Counted from the stretch's first letter, positions 27,429 through 37,186 are shown. The stretch is DNA of 64,000 nucleotides from Nocardioides cavernae (GCF_016907475.1 NZ_JAFBCA010000001.1:3410001-3474000); one strand, 5' to 3'. Numbers and translations: made by a program. The notes: generated by a model from the letters alone, not told the origin.

Positions 27429-28829
27429 TCAGTGCCAGTGGCGCAACGGCTGCATGTGGTTCTTGGCGATGTAGGCGCCGACCTTGCGCCCGAGGGCCTT
27501 GCCCATCTCGGTCGAGAAGCGGAAGTGGATGCCGGCTCGCACGCGCGAGTCGGCGTTCTCGTCCGCCGCCTGGGTGAAGGTCTCGAACGAACGGACCGGG
27601 TTCGCCGGAAGCGCCGTCGTCGAGTCCATGGAGAACGGCACGTGGTCGGTGCCGAAGGCTCGCTTGAGCACCTCCGCCGCCCCGGCGCCGAGGACGCTGT
27701 GCGTCGACGGGTAGTCCTGGACCGGCGGGGTCTCCAGGTAGCTCAGCCACGCAGGGTCAGCGACCGTGCGGCGGTTGCCGTCGGTGTCACCGGCCCGGAT
27801 CGCGGTGTACGGCCGCCAGAAGTCCCAGTGGAACTTGGAGTCCCAGCCCGCGACGTAGCTGTCGTACAGGGCCATGTCGACCAGCGCGAACATCCGGGCC
27901 GCCCGCCAGAGCTCCAGGTCTTCGCTCGTCGCGGTGACGCGGGCGATGCGGGGCCAGCCGATCTCCGACCCCTCGTACCACCAGTTGGCGTAGTTGCTCT
28001 GGTCCGTGGTGCGCGTCGTGCTGCCCAGGGCGCCGACCGACTTCACCTCGTCGTACGCCCGGGCGTAGGCGCGGCTCCTCAGCGAGGGGGGCGGCGGCAC
28101 CCGGAACTGCTCAGGTGACGTGAGCCCGAAGGGAGTCGCGTAGCGGAAGTCCTCGGCGAAGGTGAAGGGGTACGGCGGCACGAACTGGTAGTCGCCCGGC
28201 TCGGTCCCCGGTACGTAGGTCGAGCTGAAGAGGTCGACGACCGTGCCGTCGTCCTCGCGGAGGGCGACGATGGCCGCCGCCGTCGCGGCGCCGAGGGTGA
28301 GGGCCCTCGTCTTGGCAGGGCCGTCGGGCACGGTGGCGAGCCAGGTCGCCAGCTCGGCATCCAGCGTCGCCTGCTGCGCGGGATAGACGGTCACGAGCAC
28401 GTCGTGCGCTGCTGCCGCGGCGGCCGCGACCGGGTCCGCGCCGTACGAACGGCCGACGTAGGCGTACTGCTCGTACCTCGGCCTGATGGCGTTGAGGGCG
28501 TCGTGCATCGCGATGTGCATCATCGCCTGGTGCCGGGCGCCCAGGAACGACACGAAGCCGTCGTCCGTCGTCGCCGCCTCGAAGGCGATGCGGCTCCAGT
28601 CGACCACGACGTCGCTGCTGGTCGCGGTCGGGTGCGAGTGACCGGTCGCGGCGGCGAGGGTCGGGGCGAGGGCGTCCTGCGAGCCCTCGTCATCGGTCGC
28701 CTCGGCGTTGCCACCGAGTACGAGGAGCGCGAGCAGCGTGACGAGCGCGGTGGTGACAGCCGATGCTGTCCGCCGACCTGCGCGCGCTGCCGGCGCCACA
28801 TGAACGTGTCTGGTTGAGGTTGTCGTCAT
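27429..28829 (-). CDS. Secreted vanadium-dependent haloperoxidase-like (PAP2-fold) protein
   Basis: A 466-residue protein with an N-terminal signal-type helix (TTALVTLLALLVLGG). The vanadate/phosphate-binding triad of the PAP2 superfamily is visible: Lys/Arg in KFHWDFWRPYTAIR, Ser-x-His in DYPSTHSVLGAG, and Arg plus His in SRVRAGIHFRFS. Family members oxidise halides with peroxide, but halide use cannot be told from phosphatase activity by sequence. It converges on DUF4191 and interrupts the usual DUF4191-RDD adjacency. Confidence 0.85.
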   Translation of the reverse strand: MTTTSTRHVHVAPAARAGRRTASAVTTALVTLLALLVLGGNAEATDDEGSQDALAPTLAAATGHSHPTATSSDVVVDWSRIAFEAATTDDGFVSFLGARHQAMMHIAMHDALNAIRPRYEQYAYVGRSYGADPVAAAAAAAHDVLVTVYPAQQATLDAELATWLATVPDGPAKTRALTLGAATAAAIVALREDDGTVVDLFSSTYVPGTEPGDYQFVPPYPFTFAEDFRYATPFGLTSPEQFRVPPPPSLRSRAYARAYDEVKSVGALGSTTRTTDQSNYANWWYEGSEIGWPRIARVTATSEDLELWRAARMFALVDMALYDSYVAGWDSKFHWDFWRPYTAIRAGDTDGNRRTVADPAWLSYLETPPVQDYPSTHSVLGAGAAEVLKRAFGTDHVPFSMDSTTALPANPVRSFETFTQAADENADSRVRAGIHFRFSTEMGKALGRKVGAYIAKNHMQPLRHWH

Positions 28830-28962
28830 CGGTCCTCCTCAGCGAGTTCCGACAGCCGGAAGGTCCCCCGTGGCAAGTTCTCGACGCTACGCCGGGCGGC
28901 GACGCGAGGCGACCGGGGAACGCGACGGCCGCCGGCTCACGCGTGGACCTGACTAGCCCTGA

Positions 28963-29346
28963 CTAGACCGCGATGGTGCGGGTGCCGGCCGCGACGTCGT
29001 GGAGCCCACGACCGTCGAAGGTCAGCAGGGGCGGCACGAGCAGCGCGACGAGCACGGAGCGACCGAGGGAGCGCAGCAGCGAGACCGGCTGGCCGGAGCC
29101 GTCGTTCCGGACCACCCGCAGCCGGGTGGCGAGCTTGCCGAACGACCCGCCGGCCAGTGTGGTGAACAGCGCCGACTCGAGGACGAAGAGCGCCAGCGTG
29201 CCGAGGCCGTTGGGGTTGCCGCCGAGGACGTCGACCGCCACCAGGCCCTCGACGACCGCCAGGCAGGCCACCCAGTCGACGAACAGGGCCAGGATGCGTC
29301 GCCCCCACGAGGCGGACGCGAGCTCCGGTGTTACAGCGCTGGTCAC
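28963..29346 (-). CDS. RDD-family membrane protein
   Basis: A 127-residue protein with three hydrophobic segments and the RDD signature: ASWGRRILALFVDWVACLAV near the N-terminus, GGSFGKLATRLRVV in the middle and LGRSVLVALLVPPLL near the end. In related genomes it lies just upstream of glnA. The role is unproven. It is transcribed divergently from glnA. Confidence 0.85.
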   Translation of the reverse strand: MTSAVTPELASASWGRRILALFVDWVACLAVVEGLVAVDVLGGNPNGLGTLALFVLESALFTTLAGGSFGKLATRLRVVRNDGSGQPVSLLRSLGRSVLVALLVPPLLTFDGRGLHDVAAGTRTIAV

Positions 29347-29394
29347 GCGACCAGCCTAGGAGGCGTCCTGGGACGGCCCAGCGACCGGTCACCC

Positions 29395-29432
29395 GTAACA
29401 CGAGCGAAACAAACGGGATACGGTCTTGAAAC
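29395..29432 (+). promoter_or_regulatory. GlnR operator with four half-sites upstream of glnA
   Basis: GTAAC-N6-GAAAC-N6-GATAC-N6-GAAAC occupies 29395-29432, matching the actinobacterial GlnR box (gTnAC-n6-GaAAC repeated twice) at every spacing. It lies 95 bp before the glnA start. GlnR binding here would make glnA nitrogen-controlled. Confidence 0.85.
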
Positions 29433-29526
29433 TGCTCCCACCTAGCGTGGCGGCACGGTGCAACGAGGCTCCGCTCCCGAACGCTGCAAACTCGACGTGC
29501 GCGCGCCGCCGTCAAGGAGGAACCGA

Positions 29527-30948
29527 ATGTTCAACAACTCCGATGAGCTCCTGAAGTTCATCAAGGACGAGGGCGTCGAGATGATCGACGTCCGCTTCTG
29601 CGACCTGCCGGGCATCATGCAGCACTTCACGGTGCCCGCGTCGTCGTTCGACCAGAGCGTCTTCGATGACGGCCTCGGCTTCGACGGCTCGTCGATCCGC
29701 GGCTTCCAGGCGATCAACGAGTCGGACATGTCGCTCTTCCCGGACCCGACCACCGCGTACCTCGACCCGTTCCGCAAGTCCAAGACGCTCAACGTCAACT
29801 TCTTCATCCACGACCCGATCACCGGTGAGGCCTACAGCCGCGACCCGCGCAACATCGCGCGCAAGGCGCTGGCGTACCTCGACTCGACGGGCATCGCGGA
29901 CACTGCCTACTTCGCTCCCGAGGCCGAGTTCTACATCTTCGACAACGTCCGCTACAGCACGGGCGTGAACGAGGGCTACTACCACATCGACTCCGTCGAG
30001 GGCTGGTGGAACTCCGGCCAGGACGACGGCCAGAACAAGGGCTACAAGACCCGCCTCAAGGGCGGCTACTTCCCCGTCGAGCCGTACGACCACTACAGCG
30101 ACCTGCGCGCCGACATGGTCAAGAACCTCGAGGCGTGCGGCCTGCTCGTCGAGCGTGCCCACCACGAGGTCGGCACCGCCGGGCAGGCGGAGATCAACTA
30201 CCGCTTCGACACGCTGCTCAAGGCCGCCGACGACGTGATGAAGTTCAAGTACCTCGTCAAGAACACCGCCTGGGACCAGGGCAAGTCGGTCACGTTCATG
30301 CCGAAGCCCATCTTCGGCGACAACGGCTCGGGCATGCACATCCACTCGTCGCTGTGGAAGGACGGCGACCCGCTGTTCTTCGACGAGACCGGCTACGCCG
30401 GGCTGTCCGACATGGCTCGCTGGTACATCGGCGGCATCCTCGAGCACGCTCCGTCGCTGCTCGCCTTCACCAACCCCACCGTGAACTCGTACCACCGGCT
30501 GGTGCCCGGGTTCGAGGCGCCGATCTCGCTGGTCTACTCCTCGCGCAACCGCTCCGCCTCGGTCCGTATCCCGATCACGGGTGCCAACCCCAAGGCCAAG
30601 CGCGTCGAGGCCCGCTTCCCCGACCCGTCGGCCAACCCGTACCTCGCCTTCTCCGCCCTGATGCTCGCCGGCCTCGACGGCATCCAGAACAAGACCGAGC
30701 CCGCAGCGCCGATCGACAAGGACATCTACGAGCTGCCGCCGGACGAGATGGCCGACATCAACCAGGTGCCGACCAGCCTCGACGCCGTGCTCGAGGCCCT
30801 CGAGGCGGACCACGACTACCTGACGGCCGGCGGTGTCTTCACCGACGACCTGATCGAGACGTGGATCCACTTCAAGCGTACCCAGGAGATCGCCCCGGTC
30901 CAGCAGCGGCCGCACCCGCACGAGTTCGAGCTCTACTACGACATCTGA
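29527..30948 (+). CDS. glnA: Glutamine synthetase type I
   Basis: A 473-residue enzyme making glutamine from glutamate, ammonia and ATP. Motifs are [54 protein letters not shown], and the adenylylation Tyr (about residue 401) in [11 protein letters not shown]. The start has AAGGAGG upstream. The final codons YYDI and the stop form the attachment core of the genomic island. The protein end is preserved, but the native terminator is now beyond 61,070. Confidence 0.97.
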   Translation: MFNNSDELLKFIKDEGVEMIDVRFCDLPGIMQHFTVPASSFDQSVFDDGLGFDGSSIRGFQAINESDMSLFPDPTTAYLDPFRKSKTLNVNFFIHDPITGEAYSRDPRNIARKALAYLDSTGIADTAYFAPEAEFYIFDNVRYSTGVNEGYYHIDSVEGWWNSGQDDGQNKGYKTRLKGGYFPVEPYDHYSDLRADMVKNLEACGLLVERAHHEVGTAGQAEINYRFDTLLKAADDVMKFKYLVKNTAWDQGKSVTFMPKPIFGDNGSGMHIHSSLWKDGDPLFFDETGYAGLSDMARWYIGGILEHAPSLLAFTNPTVNSYHRLVPGFEAPISLVYSSRNRSASVRIPITGANPKAKRVEARFPDPSANPYLAFSALMLAGLDGIQNKTEPAAPIDKDIYELPPDEMADINQVPTSLDAVLEALEADHDYLTAGGVFTDDLIETWIHFKRTQEIAPVQQRPHPHEFELYYDI

Positions 30949-30950
30949 GC
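30933..30950 (+). repeat. attL core, 18 bp
   Basis: CTACTACGACATCTGAGC covers the last four glnA sense codons (YYDI), the TGA and two further bases. It is identical to 61036-61053; flanking bases differ on both sides (T versus G before, A versus C after), so the identity block is exactly 18 bp. Confidence 0.88.
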
Positions 30951-30984
30951 AAGAGGGGCTACACCGCCCCTGACCTGCATAAAC

Positions 30985-31053
30985 GCGAAGCCCCTTCCCG
31001 GGTTTCCCCCGGATTCCCCCGAGGATCCGGCGGACGACGGGCGGGGGCTTTGC
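30985..31053. promoter_or_regulatory. Structured left end: nested inverted repeats and possible integrase arm site
   Basis: Outer arms GCGAAGCCCC (30985-30994) and GGGGCTTTGC (31044-31053) enclose an inner hairpin CCGGAT/ATCCGG (31009-31014, 31025-31030). The motif TTCCCCCGGATTCCCCCG at 31004-31021 recurs with small changes near the right end (60898-60916). It could end glnA transcription after insertion, bind integrase, or both. A smaller hairpin AGGGGC-GCCCCT lies just before it. Confidence 0.45.
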
Positions 31054-31078
31054 TGCGCCCGCGGACCGGCGGCCTGCC

Positions 31079-32437
31079 ATGAGCCGCCGCCCCGTGCCGC
31101 GGGCACGGCCCGTGGATGTCATCGACAGCGTCGCGGTGTTTGCCCCGGCCAACTCGGGCGGTTACTACAGGCTGCGCTGGACTGGCCTGGATGGCCGACG
31201 AGCGGACACGTCTGGCGGGCGCGACCTCGACGGCGCACGCTGCAAGGCAGCCAAGGTCGCCGCCGGACTCTCACGTGCGGCCGGCCCGCAGGCCAGCACC
31301 ACCCTGGCCGAGCTCTTCGAGCTGTACCTCAAGGCTGGCAGCAGCCCGTACACCGGCCGGCCCTGGCGACGGTCGACCCGCAACCAGATCGAGGACAACC
31401 TGGGCCGCGCCCTGCGCGGCCACACCGACGCCGCGGCGATGGACGTTACCCGCGAACTACTCGACCGGATGCGCGCACAAGCTGGCACACCACACATGGT
31501 TCGAATCAACACCACCGCCCTGCGGGCGTTCCTGCTCTGGGGCTACCGGCACTCCCCCAGCTTCTTCACCGCCGCCCAAGCCGACCTGCTCCCCCCGCGG
31601 GTGGTCATGCCGGCTCCGGCGGTGAAGGGGACAGAGGCACCGACGCGACGCACCAGGGCCCGCCGAGTCGGCCAGGCTGAGGACTACATCCACGAGGAGG
31701 ACGCCCCGTCAGCAAGCCAGGTGCGCGCACTTTCCCAGGCCCTGCAGCACCGCGTCGGCCCGTGGGGAGCACTGGCACCCGAGCTCGCCGCGAACTGCGG
31801 ACCCCGATGGGGCGAGCAGTTCCAGCTGCGCGCGCCAGACATCCACCTGGACGGATGTCACGAGGCTGAGCAACCGCACCTTCACATCGACTGGGCGATC
31901 GACCCCGGCGCCCCCGCCGACGCTCCCAACGGGCGTCGCGCACGTCCCAAGGGCGACAAGACCCGCATCGCTCCCCTCCCGGCCGTCTCCTTCACCGGCG
32001 TAAGCCTGAAGAACATGGTTCGCGATCGCGTCGACACGGCTCTCGCCGAGCAGTCGTCGGGCGCCAACCCTGACGCCCTCCTGTTCCCGGCGCCGCGGGG
32101 TGGGCTCTGGTGGCACACCAGCTTCGAGGCCGACCTTCTGAGACCGGCCATGATCGAGGCCGGATGGCCTCTCCGCGAGTGGGTAGAGGAGCGCGACACG
32201 TGGGACCCGGTCACCGCCACCTACACGCGCGAGACGCGACACCGCGTCCTCGCGGTGATGCCGTGGCACGCCCACCGGCATCGGTTCGCACGCATCGCCA
32301 TCGACGAGTTCGGCGCCGACCCCGGCGTGCTCATGGCGCTGGGTGGCTGGGAGAACGAGCTCACGGTGGTGCACCGCTACTACCGCACCGGTCGCGAGCA
32401 CACCGAGCGGGGACTAGCGCTGTTCGCCCGGCACTGA
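31079..32437 (+). CDS. Tyrosine recombinase/integrase 1
   Basis: A 452-residue integrase. The catalytic domain shows Arg I in NCGPRWGEQF (R243), the box II H-x-x-R in HAHRHRFARI (H399, R402), GGWEN, and the nucleophile Tyr in VVHRYYRTG (Y434 or Y435). The N-terminal half carries an SAM-like core-binding domain (residues about 70-170). Located 130 bp inside attL, it is a good candidate for catalysing insertion into glnA. It shares the GxRWGEQFQL and HRFARI blocks with the next gene. Confidence 0.9.
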   Translation: MSRRPVPRARPVDVIDSVAVFAPANSGGYYRLRWTGLDGRRADTSGGRDLDGARCKAAKVAAGLSRAAGPQASTTLAELFELYLKAGSSPYTGRPWRRSTRNQIEDNLGRALRGHTDAAAMDVTRELLDRMRAQAGTPHMVRINTTALRAFLLWGYRHSPSFFTAAQADLLPPRVVMPAPAVKGTEAPTRRTRARRVGQAEDYIHEEDAPSASQVRALSQALQHRVGPWGALAPELAANCGPRWGEQFQLRAPDIHLDGCHEAEQPHLHIDWAIDPGAPADAPNGRRARPKGDKTRIAPLPAVSFTGVSLKNMVRDRVDTALAEQSSGANPDALLFPAPRGGLWWHTSFEADLLRPAMIEAGWPLREWVEERDTWDPVTATYTRETRHRVLAVMPWHAHRHRFARIAIDEFGADPGVLMALGGWENELTVVHRYYRTGREHTERGLALFARH

Positions 32438-32536
32438 CTCGCTGCCGCGAAGTCGGACGATCATCCCTGGTCGGCAGATTGATGACCCAGAACGGCAGTG
32501 ACTGCGCAGGTTCTTCGGAGCCGGACCTGTCTGTCC

Positions 32537-33901
32537 ATGACACAGACCAAGAAGCGCACCCTCCCGCTCGAGACCGTCGGCAACGTCAACATCTTCCAGC
32601 GCTGCTCGAAGGGCTACTTCCGCCTCAAGTGGCTGGAGCCCGACGGCACCCGGGGCGACACCAGCGGCGGACCGACGATGGAGACCGCACGAGCCAAGGC
32701 GGCCGCGATCGACCTGCGTCTCGACCTGGCTGTCGGGCCCCTCGCCGTGACCCCGCTCCGAAAGGCCGTCGACCAGTTCGTCGAGGAGGGTCGTAGCCCC
32801 TACCCGCACAAGCGGACGAACAAGCCGGAGCTGTGGAAGCCCGCCCAGAAGAACAACATTCGCAAGGCGCTCAACCGCTGCCTGCACGGCCACGAGCACC
32901 TGCGGGCTATGGACATCGATCTCGACCGCAAGGTAGTCGACGCGATGCGCGCCCAGGGTGGGACCTACCACGTTGTCCGACAGAACACGTCGGCGCTCCG
33001 CGCGTTCCTGGTCTGGGCCGGTAAGCGGAAGTACATCTCGTACGCACAGGCCGAGCAGCTCCCGCGCGGGGCACTCGCACCCGATCCCGCGTACCCGCGT
33101 CGGTCCCGCCTGATCGAGGAGGCCAACTCCCCCGCCCGTCGTCGCCGGATCGGCGAGGCGCACCAGTACATCCGCGACGAGGACGCGCCCACCCCCCGCC
33201 AAGTCCGCTCGATCTGCGCACAGCTGGCCGCCTCGTTCCCCCTATGGGCGGAGCTCGCCCCGGAGTTCGCCGCGAACTCGGGATGCCGGTGGGGTGAGCA
33301 GTTCCAGCTCACGGCCGACGACGCACACGTCGATGGCTGCAGTGAGGACCCCTCGGCTCACATGCACATCAACTGGCAGATCAACCCCAGCGGCACGGCG
33401 GACGAGGACCGTCGCTGCTTGCCCAAGGGGGACATCACTCGGCGCGCCCCGATCGCACGAGAATCCTTCACCGGCTATCCGCTCCGCGCGGAGATGCGCA
33501 AGCGGGTCGAGCAGGCGCGGTTGGAGCAGCAGGCCGGCACCAATCCGGAAGGGCTGCTGTTTCCGGCTGAGAACGGCGGCATGCTCTGGCACACGTCCTT
33601 CAACGCCGACCACCTCCTGCCGGCCATGGAGCGCGCCGGGTGGCCGATCGACGTGTACGAGGACACGTGGCACCAGTGGGACGGCAAGACGTTCGTCGTA
33701 CGGGTTTCGCGGCGCCGCGACGCACGTCTGACCTGGCACTCGCTTCGCCATCGGTTCGCGCGCATCTGCGTGGACGACAAGAAGCTCTCCGAGAGCGCTC
33801 TCATGGCCGCCGGAGGCTGGATCAACATCGCCACGGTCCAGAACCGCTACTACCGCAGCGGCGACGAGGCCAACAACCAGGCAACGGCGGCCTTCGACTG
33901 A
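32537..33901 (+). CDS. Tyrosine recombinase/integrase 2
   Basis: About 454 residues, paralogous to the gene 100 bp upstream and collinear with it. Catalytic residues are Arg I in SGCRWGEQF (R251), H-x-x-R in TWHSLRHRFARI (H401, R404) and Tyr in NRYYRSG (Y438 or Y439). All are present, so both copies look active. ATG 32537 is chosen over an upstream GTG that would add 13 unlikely residues. Paired integrases may act together or one may drive excision. Confidence 0.9.
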   Translation: MTQTKKRTLPLETVGNVNIFQRCSKGYFRLKWLEPDGTRGDTSGGPTMETARAKAAAIDLRLDLAVGPLAVTPLRKAVDQFVEEGRSPYPHKRTNKPELWKPAQKNNIRKALNRCLHGHEHLRAMDIDLDRKVVDAMRAQGGTYHVVRQNTSALRAFLVWAGKRKYISYAQAEQLPRGALAPDPAYPRRSRLIEEANSPARRRRIGEAHQYIRDEDAPTPRQVRSICAQLAASFPLWAELAPEFAANSGCRWGEQFQLTADDAHVDGCSEDPSAHMHINWQINPSGTADEDRRCLPKGDITRRAPIARESFTGYPLRAEMRKRVEQARLEQQAGTNPEGLLFPAENGGMLWHTSFNADHLLPAMERAGWPIDVYEDTWHQWDGKTFVVRVSRRRDARLTWHSLRHRFARICVDDKKLSESALMAAGGWINIATVQNRYYRSGDEANNQATAAFD

Positions 33902-34075
33902 CAGCTATTCGCGCGGGCATTCTCTGGACACGGGAACCTTGGCCTCATAGTCAGTCGATTCACGCCCTTGGTCCTGCCCCCGTTTCACCCTCTAATCAAC
34001 GTGTTATTGCCGCTGTGGTGACAGTGGCCGGTAGACCCTGGTCCGGCCCATGGGTGCGGCTCACGACTTCGCTCC

Positions 34076-35128
34076 TCACCTCACCACCATGGCAGAACGC
34101 AGTACGCCGTGCGCTGCCGAACGGCGCTTCCACGCGGCGTCCGCAGCGGCTTCGCCTTGCTGGGCCGACAGACGAAGGTGCTCGAGACGTTCCACGGCTC
34201 GCTCCACACGCTCGCGCTGCTCCCGGACTCCTCGAGACGTGTCGGCGGGCTGCAGGCGGTCCCTGCGGGCTTCCTCCAACTCGACCTCGGCGTCCCAGGT
34301 CTCCTCCTCGATGGTCGAGGCGAGATCCGACAGTTCCTCCCACTCGGTGCTGGCACGGTCGAAATCCTGCTGTGCTTGGGCGATGGCCGCTGCCTTCAAG
34401 GACTTCCATGCCGAGTGCGGAAAGGCCTGAAGGACGTCGTCCCTGTGTCGGACGAGGTCGTCGCGACTCGGGGACGCTCCCAGCTCGGCGGAGGCCAGCA
34501 TGTCTTGCCACTGCTTCGCGAGCTGACGAGCTGCCTTCGAGACGTGGCGGGAGTCTTGTTGCTTCCATCCCAGGTAGTAGTTGCTGCCCTGCCCGAACGA
34601 TGTCGCGGCGTACAGCGTCTTTGGGATCCGCCGGAGTTGGACGGCGGTGTCCAACTTGCCGGTCCGGAGCGAATGCACGTTGGGCCTTGGCCCCGTCCAG
34701 AATCCTGAGTCGTGTCCGAAGGTCTGTACCGCGTCGTAGACCGACACTCCGGGATAGATCCCCGTGACGTAGCGCCCGAAAGGCGTGTCTTGGACGCGGG
34801 ATGTGGCCGTGAAGGCCCCGAACGGATTGTCCGGATGTGCGTCGGTCAGTGCCACGGCGGAACGCTCGCCGCGCAGCAGGATGGCGGGCACCTCGCGGAT
34901 GGAGAAGACGTTGCCGCGTTGCCGTTGCCGTTCGGCGCCCGCCTTTGCACTGTCGACGTCGGTGTACATCGTTGCGTTCTTGAGGTAGTGCTTCACCCAG
35001 GTGCTGTTCCAGGCGTTGCGCTCCCGGATCAGCAGTACGACGACTCTCGGTTCCACGCCGAGGAGCAGATCCGTCTCGTGCGCGTCGCGTAGGTCGCGGA
35101 CCGTCCAGGAGAGCTCGTCCACCTTCAC
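34076..35128 (-). CDS. Hypothetical protein with C-terminal coiled coil
   Basis: 350 residues from GTG 35128, not recognised. Residues 1-200 look globular and alpha/beta (VVVLLIRERNAWNSTWVKHY, TPFGRYVTGIYPGVSVYDAV). Residues about 235-340 are strongly charged heptad-like helix (EWEELSDLASTIEEETWDAE, then GVREQRERVERAVERLEHLR), a likely coiled coil. It lies 125 bp downstream of the DUF262 gene on the same strand and may be the last member of the restriction operon. Confidence 0.6.
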   Translation of the reverse strand: MKVDELSWTVRDLRDAHETDLLLGVEPRVVVLLIRERNAWNSTWVKHYLKNATMYTDVDSAKAGAERQRQRGNVFSIREVPAILLRGERSAVALTDAHPDNPFGAFTATSRVQDTPFGRYVTGIYPGVSVYDAVQTFGHDSGFWTGPRPNVHSLRTGKLDTAVQLRRIPKTLYAATSFGQGSNYYLGWKQQDSRHVSKAARQLAKQWQDMLASAELGASPSRDDLVRHRDDVLQAFPHSAWKSLKAAAIAQAQQDFDRASTEWEELSDLASTIEEETWDAEVELEEARRDRLQPADTSRGVREQRERVERAVERLEHLRLSAQQGEAAADAAWKRRSAAHGVLRSAMVVR

Positions 35129-35253
35129 CGAATCAGCATCGCCGATGAGGCCGACACTATCCGGTAGATCACCAGATTTCGGGGCTGATACGCGTCGGCG
35201 TCACTGTCTGTGCCGCGGTCCCTGGGCCCGCCGCGAGTCAGCCCGCTGAACAC

Positions 35254-37173
35254 CTACTCGATCGCACCGGCCCGGAGGCGCTCAACGTACCCGCGGAGCG
35301 CCACTACTGTCGTGAACGCCTCGATACCGCGCGCAGCCAACTGGTCGACCACGTCGCGCTCGTCCAACTCAAGGACGACTGGGCGTCCGATGCCTTCCTG
35401 CAGCCCGGCGGGCCAGAATGCCTCGGCAGTGCACAGGTACTCACCGGTGACCTCGTCAGCCACTTCGACGTCGCGCTCCGGAGCGGAGAATCCTTCGTCC
35501 AGAAGCCATGCCACGAGCTCGTCCACCTCGGAGACTGCCTCGTCTTGCTCGACCGCTGGCAGCTCGGCCGGGGCTGCTGAGATGAGGTCCGGCTGTGGTG
35601 TTGCTCCGCTCTCGAGGCTGGAGAGGAACTGGTTGGCAGCCGCGGCGAGAGTGCGACGGCGCGCGGCAAGGAAGTCATGGAAGCGGTCGACCTCCCAGAG
35701 AGCGAGGTCGTTCGGGATCCACTGGCTGGCGAGGGCGCCTGGCTGACTCGCTTCTACCTTCGGCATGTAGGTCGCCGGCGGAGTCGCGCTGATGGAGATG
35801 TTGGTCTGCTTGGTGAGGAAGCAGAAGTTCGCCACGGCGTTGACGTCGCTGCGGTGGTATCCGGCCTTGTACAGCTGCGCCTTGGGGAAGATGTGGTGCA
35901 CGTCCAAGGACGCGAGATGGCCGAGGAGCGACGCCGACAGCGGGACGCCCGTACCGAAGTCACGGGCTGCTTGGGTCCGGGTCAGCATGTACAGCGTCGG
36001 GTAGAAGCGCGAGCCCATCGTGCTGCCGGCGAAGTCGCTCTCCCGCACGGTGAGGTCGCCGCGCGACTGACGGATGACGTCGATGAGCGCGTCGACCCCG
36101 CCGTTGTTGACGGCGTCGAGGTCCTGGCTGAGGAACGTCTCGGTCGACCCGGCGTAGCGGCCCCACATTCCGGTGTGTGCGAACCACGCGAGGAGCCGTC
36201 CCTGCGTTGCGGCGTCGGGGAGCTGCCCTCCGTTGAGGTGCATGTGACGGGCCAGGATGACCAGCGCGAACTTGCTGAACAGGACACGGTCGTGGTCGAG
36301 CCCGAGACGGCCTCCGATCACGTTGAGCCAGGCGCTGACGTACTTGCGGGCAAGCTTCAGGCCGTTCTGTACATCGGCGACCGGGACTCCAGCAAGGGAC
36401 GAGAACGGCGCCTTGCCGGTGACGATCGCGTTGACGACGCGCAGCAGCCAGTCGAGCTTGAAGTTGAAGCCCGCGTTGCGCCACTCGGTCCGGGCGTCGT
36501 TGAACTCCTGGCGAGCCTCGGGCCACGACGCGCACACCTTGGCCAGGGCGAGATCGCCCTTCGACAGCTTGGTGCCGCCCGAGTTGACCCGGTTGAAGAT
36601 GTCGACGACGACGTCGATCGTCTTGTCAGCTCCGCTGACCTCCTCGATGTGCATGTCGCGGCGCTGGATCTCGTTCACCGCGTTCACACGGTCGAGGTAC
36701 GTCGCGAACAGGGCGTTGTCGCCCGCCGCTAGCGCTTGCATGGTCGGGATCTGGCTGCCGACGCCGGAGCCCATCAACGCGCTCACGTCGATCCAAGCCG
36801 GATCATTCTTCATCTTGCCCGGCGCGTAGAACTCGAAGGCCTGGTCGACCACGTTGAAGTACAGGCCGGTGAACGCCTGCGCATTGCCCTCGAAGAACTT
36901 CGGAGCCTGACCGCGAATGACGCCGTACAGAGACGTCGCGCGCTGCTGTCCATCGAGCAGCAACTTGATCGTCCCGTCGGTGCTTACCCCGCCGCGCGCC
37001 GCGGCCGTGTCGGCGGCCGTGTTCCAGGTCATGAACCCACCCACCGGGTATCCGCGGTAGAGCGAGGTGAACAGGCCGCGCACCTGGTCTCGGTTCCACA
37101 CGTAGCCGCGCTGGAACTCCGGCAGAGCGATGTCTCCGCTGTCAATCTGATTGAGGATCTGGGTGACCTGCAT
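35254..37173 (-). CDS. DUF262 and DUF1524/HNH protein, GmrSD-type endonuclease
   Basis: 639 residues. The N-terminal DUF262 domain begins at once (LPEFQRGYVWNRDQVRGLF) and has the DGQQR NTPase motif at residues 74-78. The C-terminal part has the DUF1524 HNH-like motif SLDVHHIFPKAQLYKAG (H426-H427) and an Asn-rich follow-up (NAVANFCFLTKQTNIS). In GmrSD this combination cleaves modified phage DNA. ATG 37173 lies 13 bp after the upstream helicase/nuclease stop, so it is in the same operon as a methyltransferase and Res-like protein. Confidence 0.85.
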   Translation of the reverse strand: MQVTQILNQIDSGDIALPEFQRGYVWNRDQVRGLFTSLYRGYPVGGFMTWNTAADTAAARGGVSTDGTIKLLLDGQQRATSLYGVIRGQAPKFFEGNAQAFTGLYFNVVDQAFEFYAPGKMKNDPAWIDVSALMGSGVGSQIPTMQALAAGDNALFATYLDRVNAVNEIQRRDMHIEEVSGADKTIDVVVDIFNRVNSGGTKLSKGDLALAKVCASWPEARQEFNDARTEWRNAGFNFKLDWLLRVVNAIVTGKAPFSSLAGVPVADVQNGLKLARKYVSAWLNVIGGRLGLDHDRVLFSKFALVILARHMHLNGGQLPDAATQGRLLAWFAHTGMWGRYAGSTETFLSQDLDAVNNGGVDALIDVIRQSRGDLTVRESDFAGSTMGSRFYPTLYMLTRTQAARDFGTGVPLSASLLGHLASLDVHHIFPKAQLYKAGYHRSDVNAVANFCFLTKQTNISISATPPATYMPKVEASQPGALASQWIPNDLALWEVDRFHDFLAARRRTLAAAANQFLSSLESGATPQPDLISAAPAELPAVEQDEAVSEVDELVAWLLDEGFSAPERDVEVADEVTGEYLCTAEAFWPAGLQEGIGRPVVLELDERDVVDQLAARGIEAFTTVVALRGYVERLRAGAIE

Positions 37174-37186
37174 GGCGTGCTCCTGG

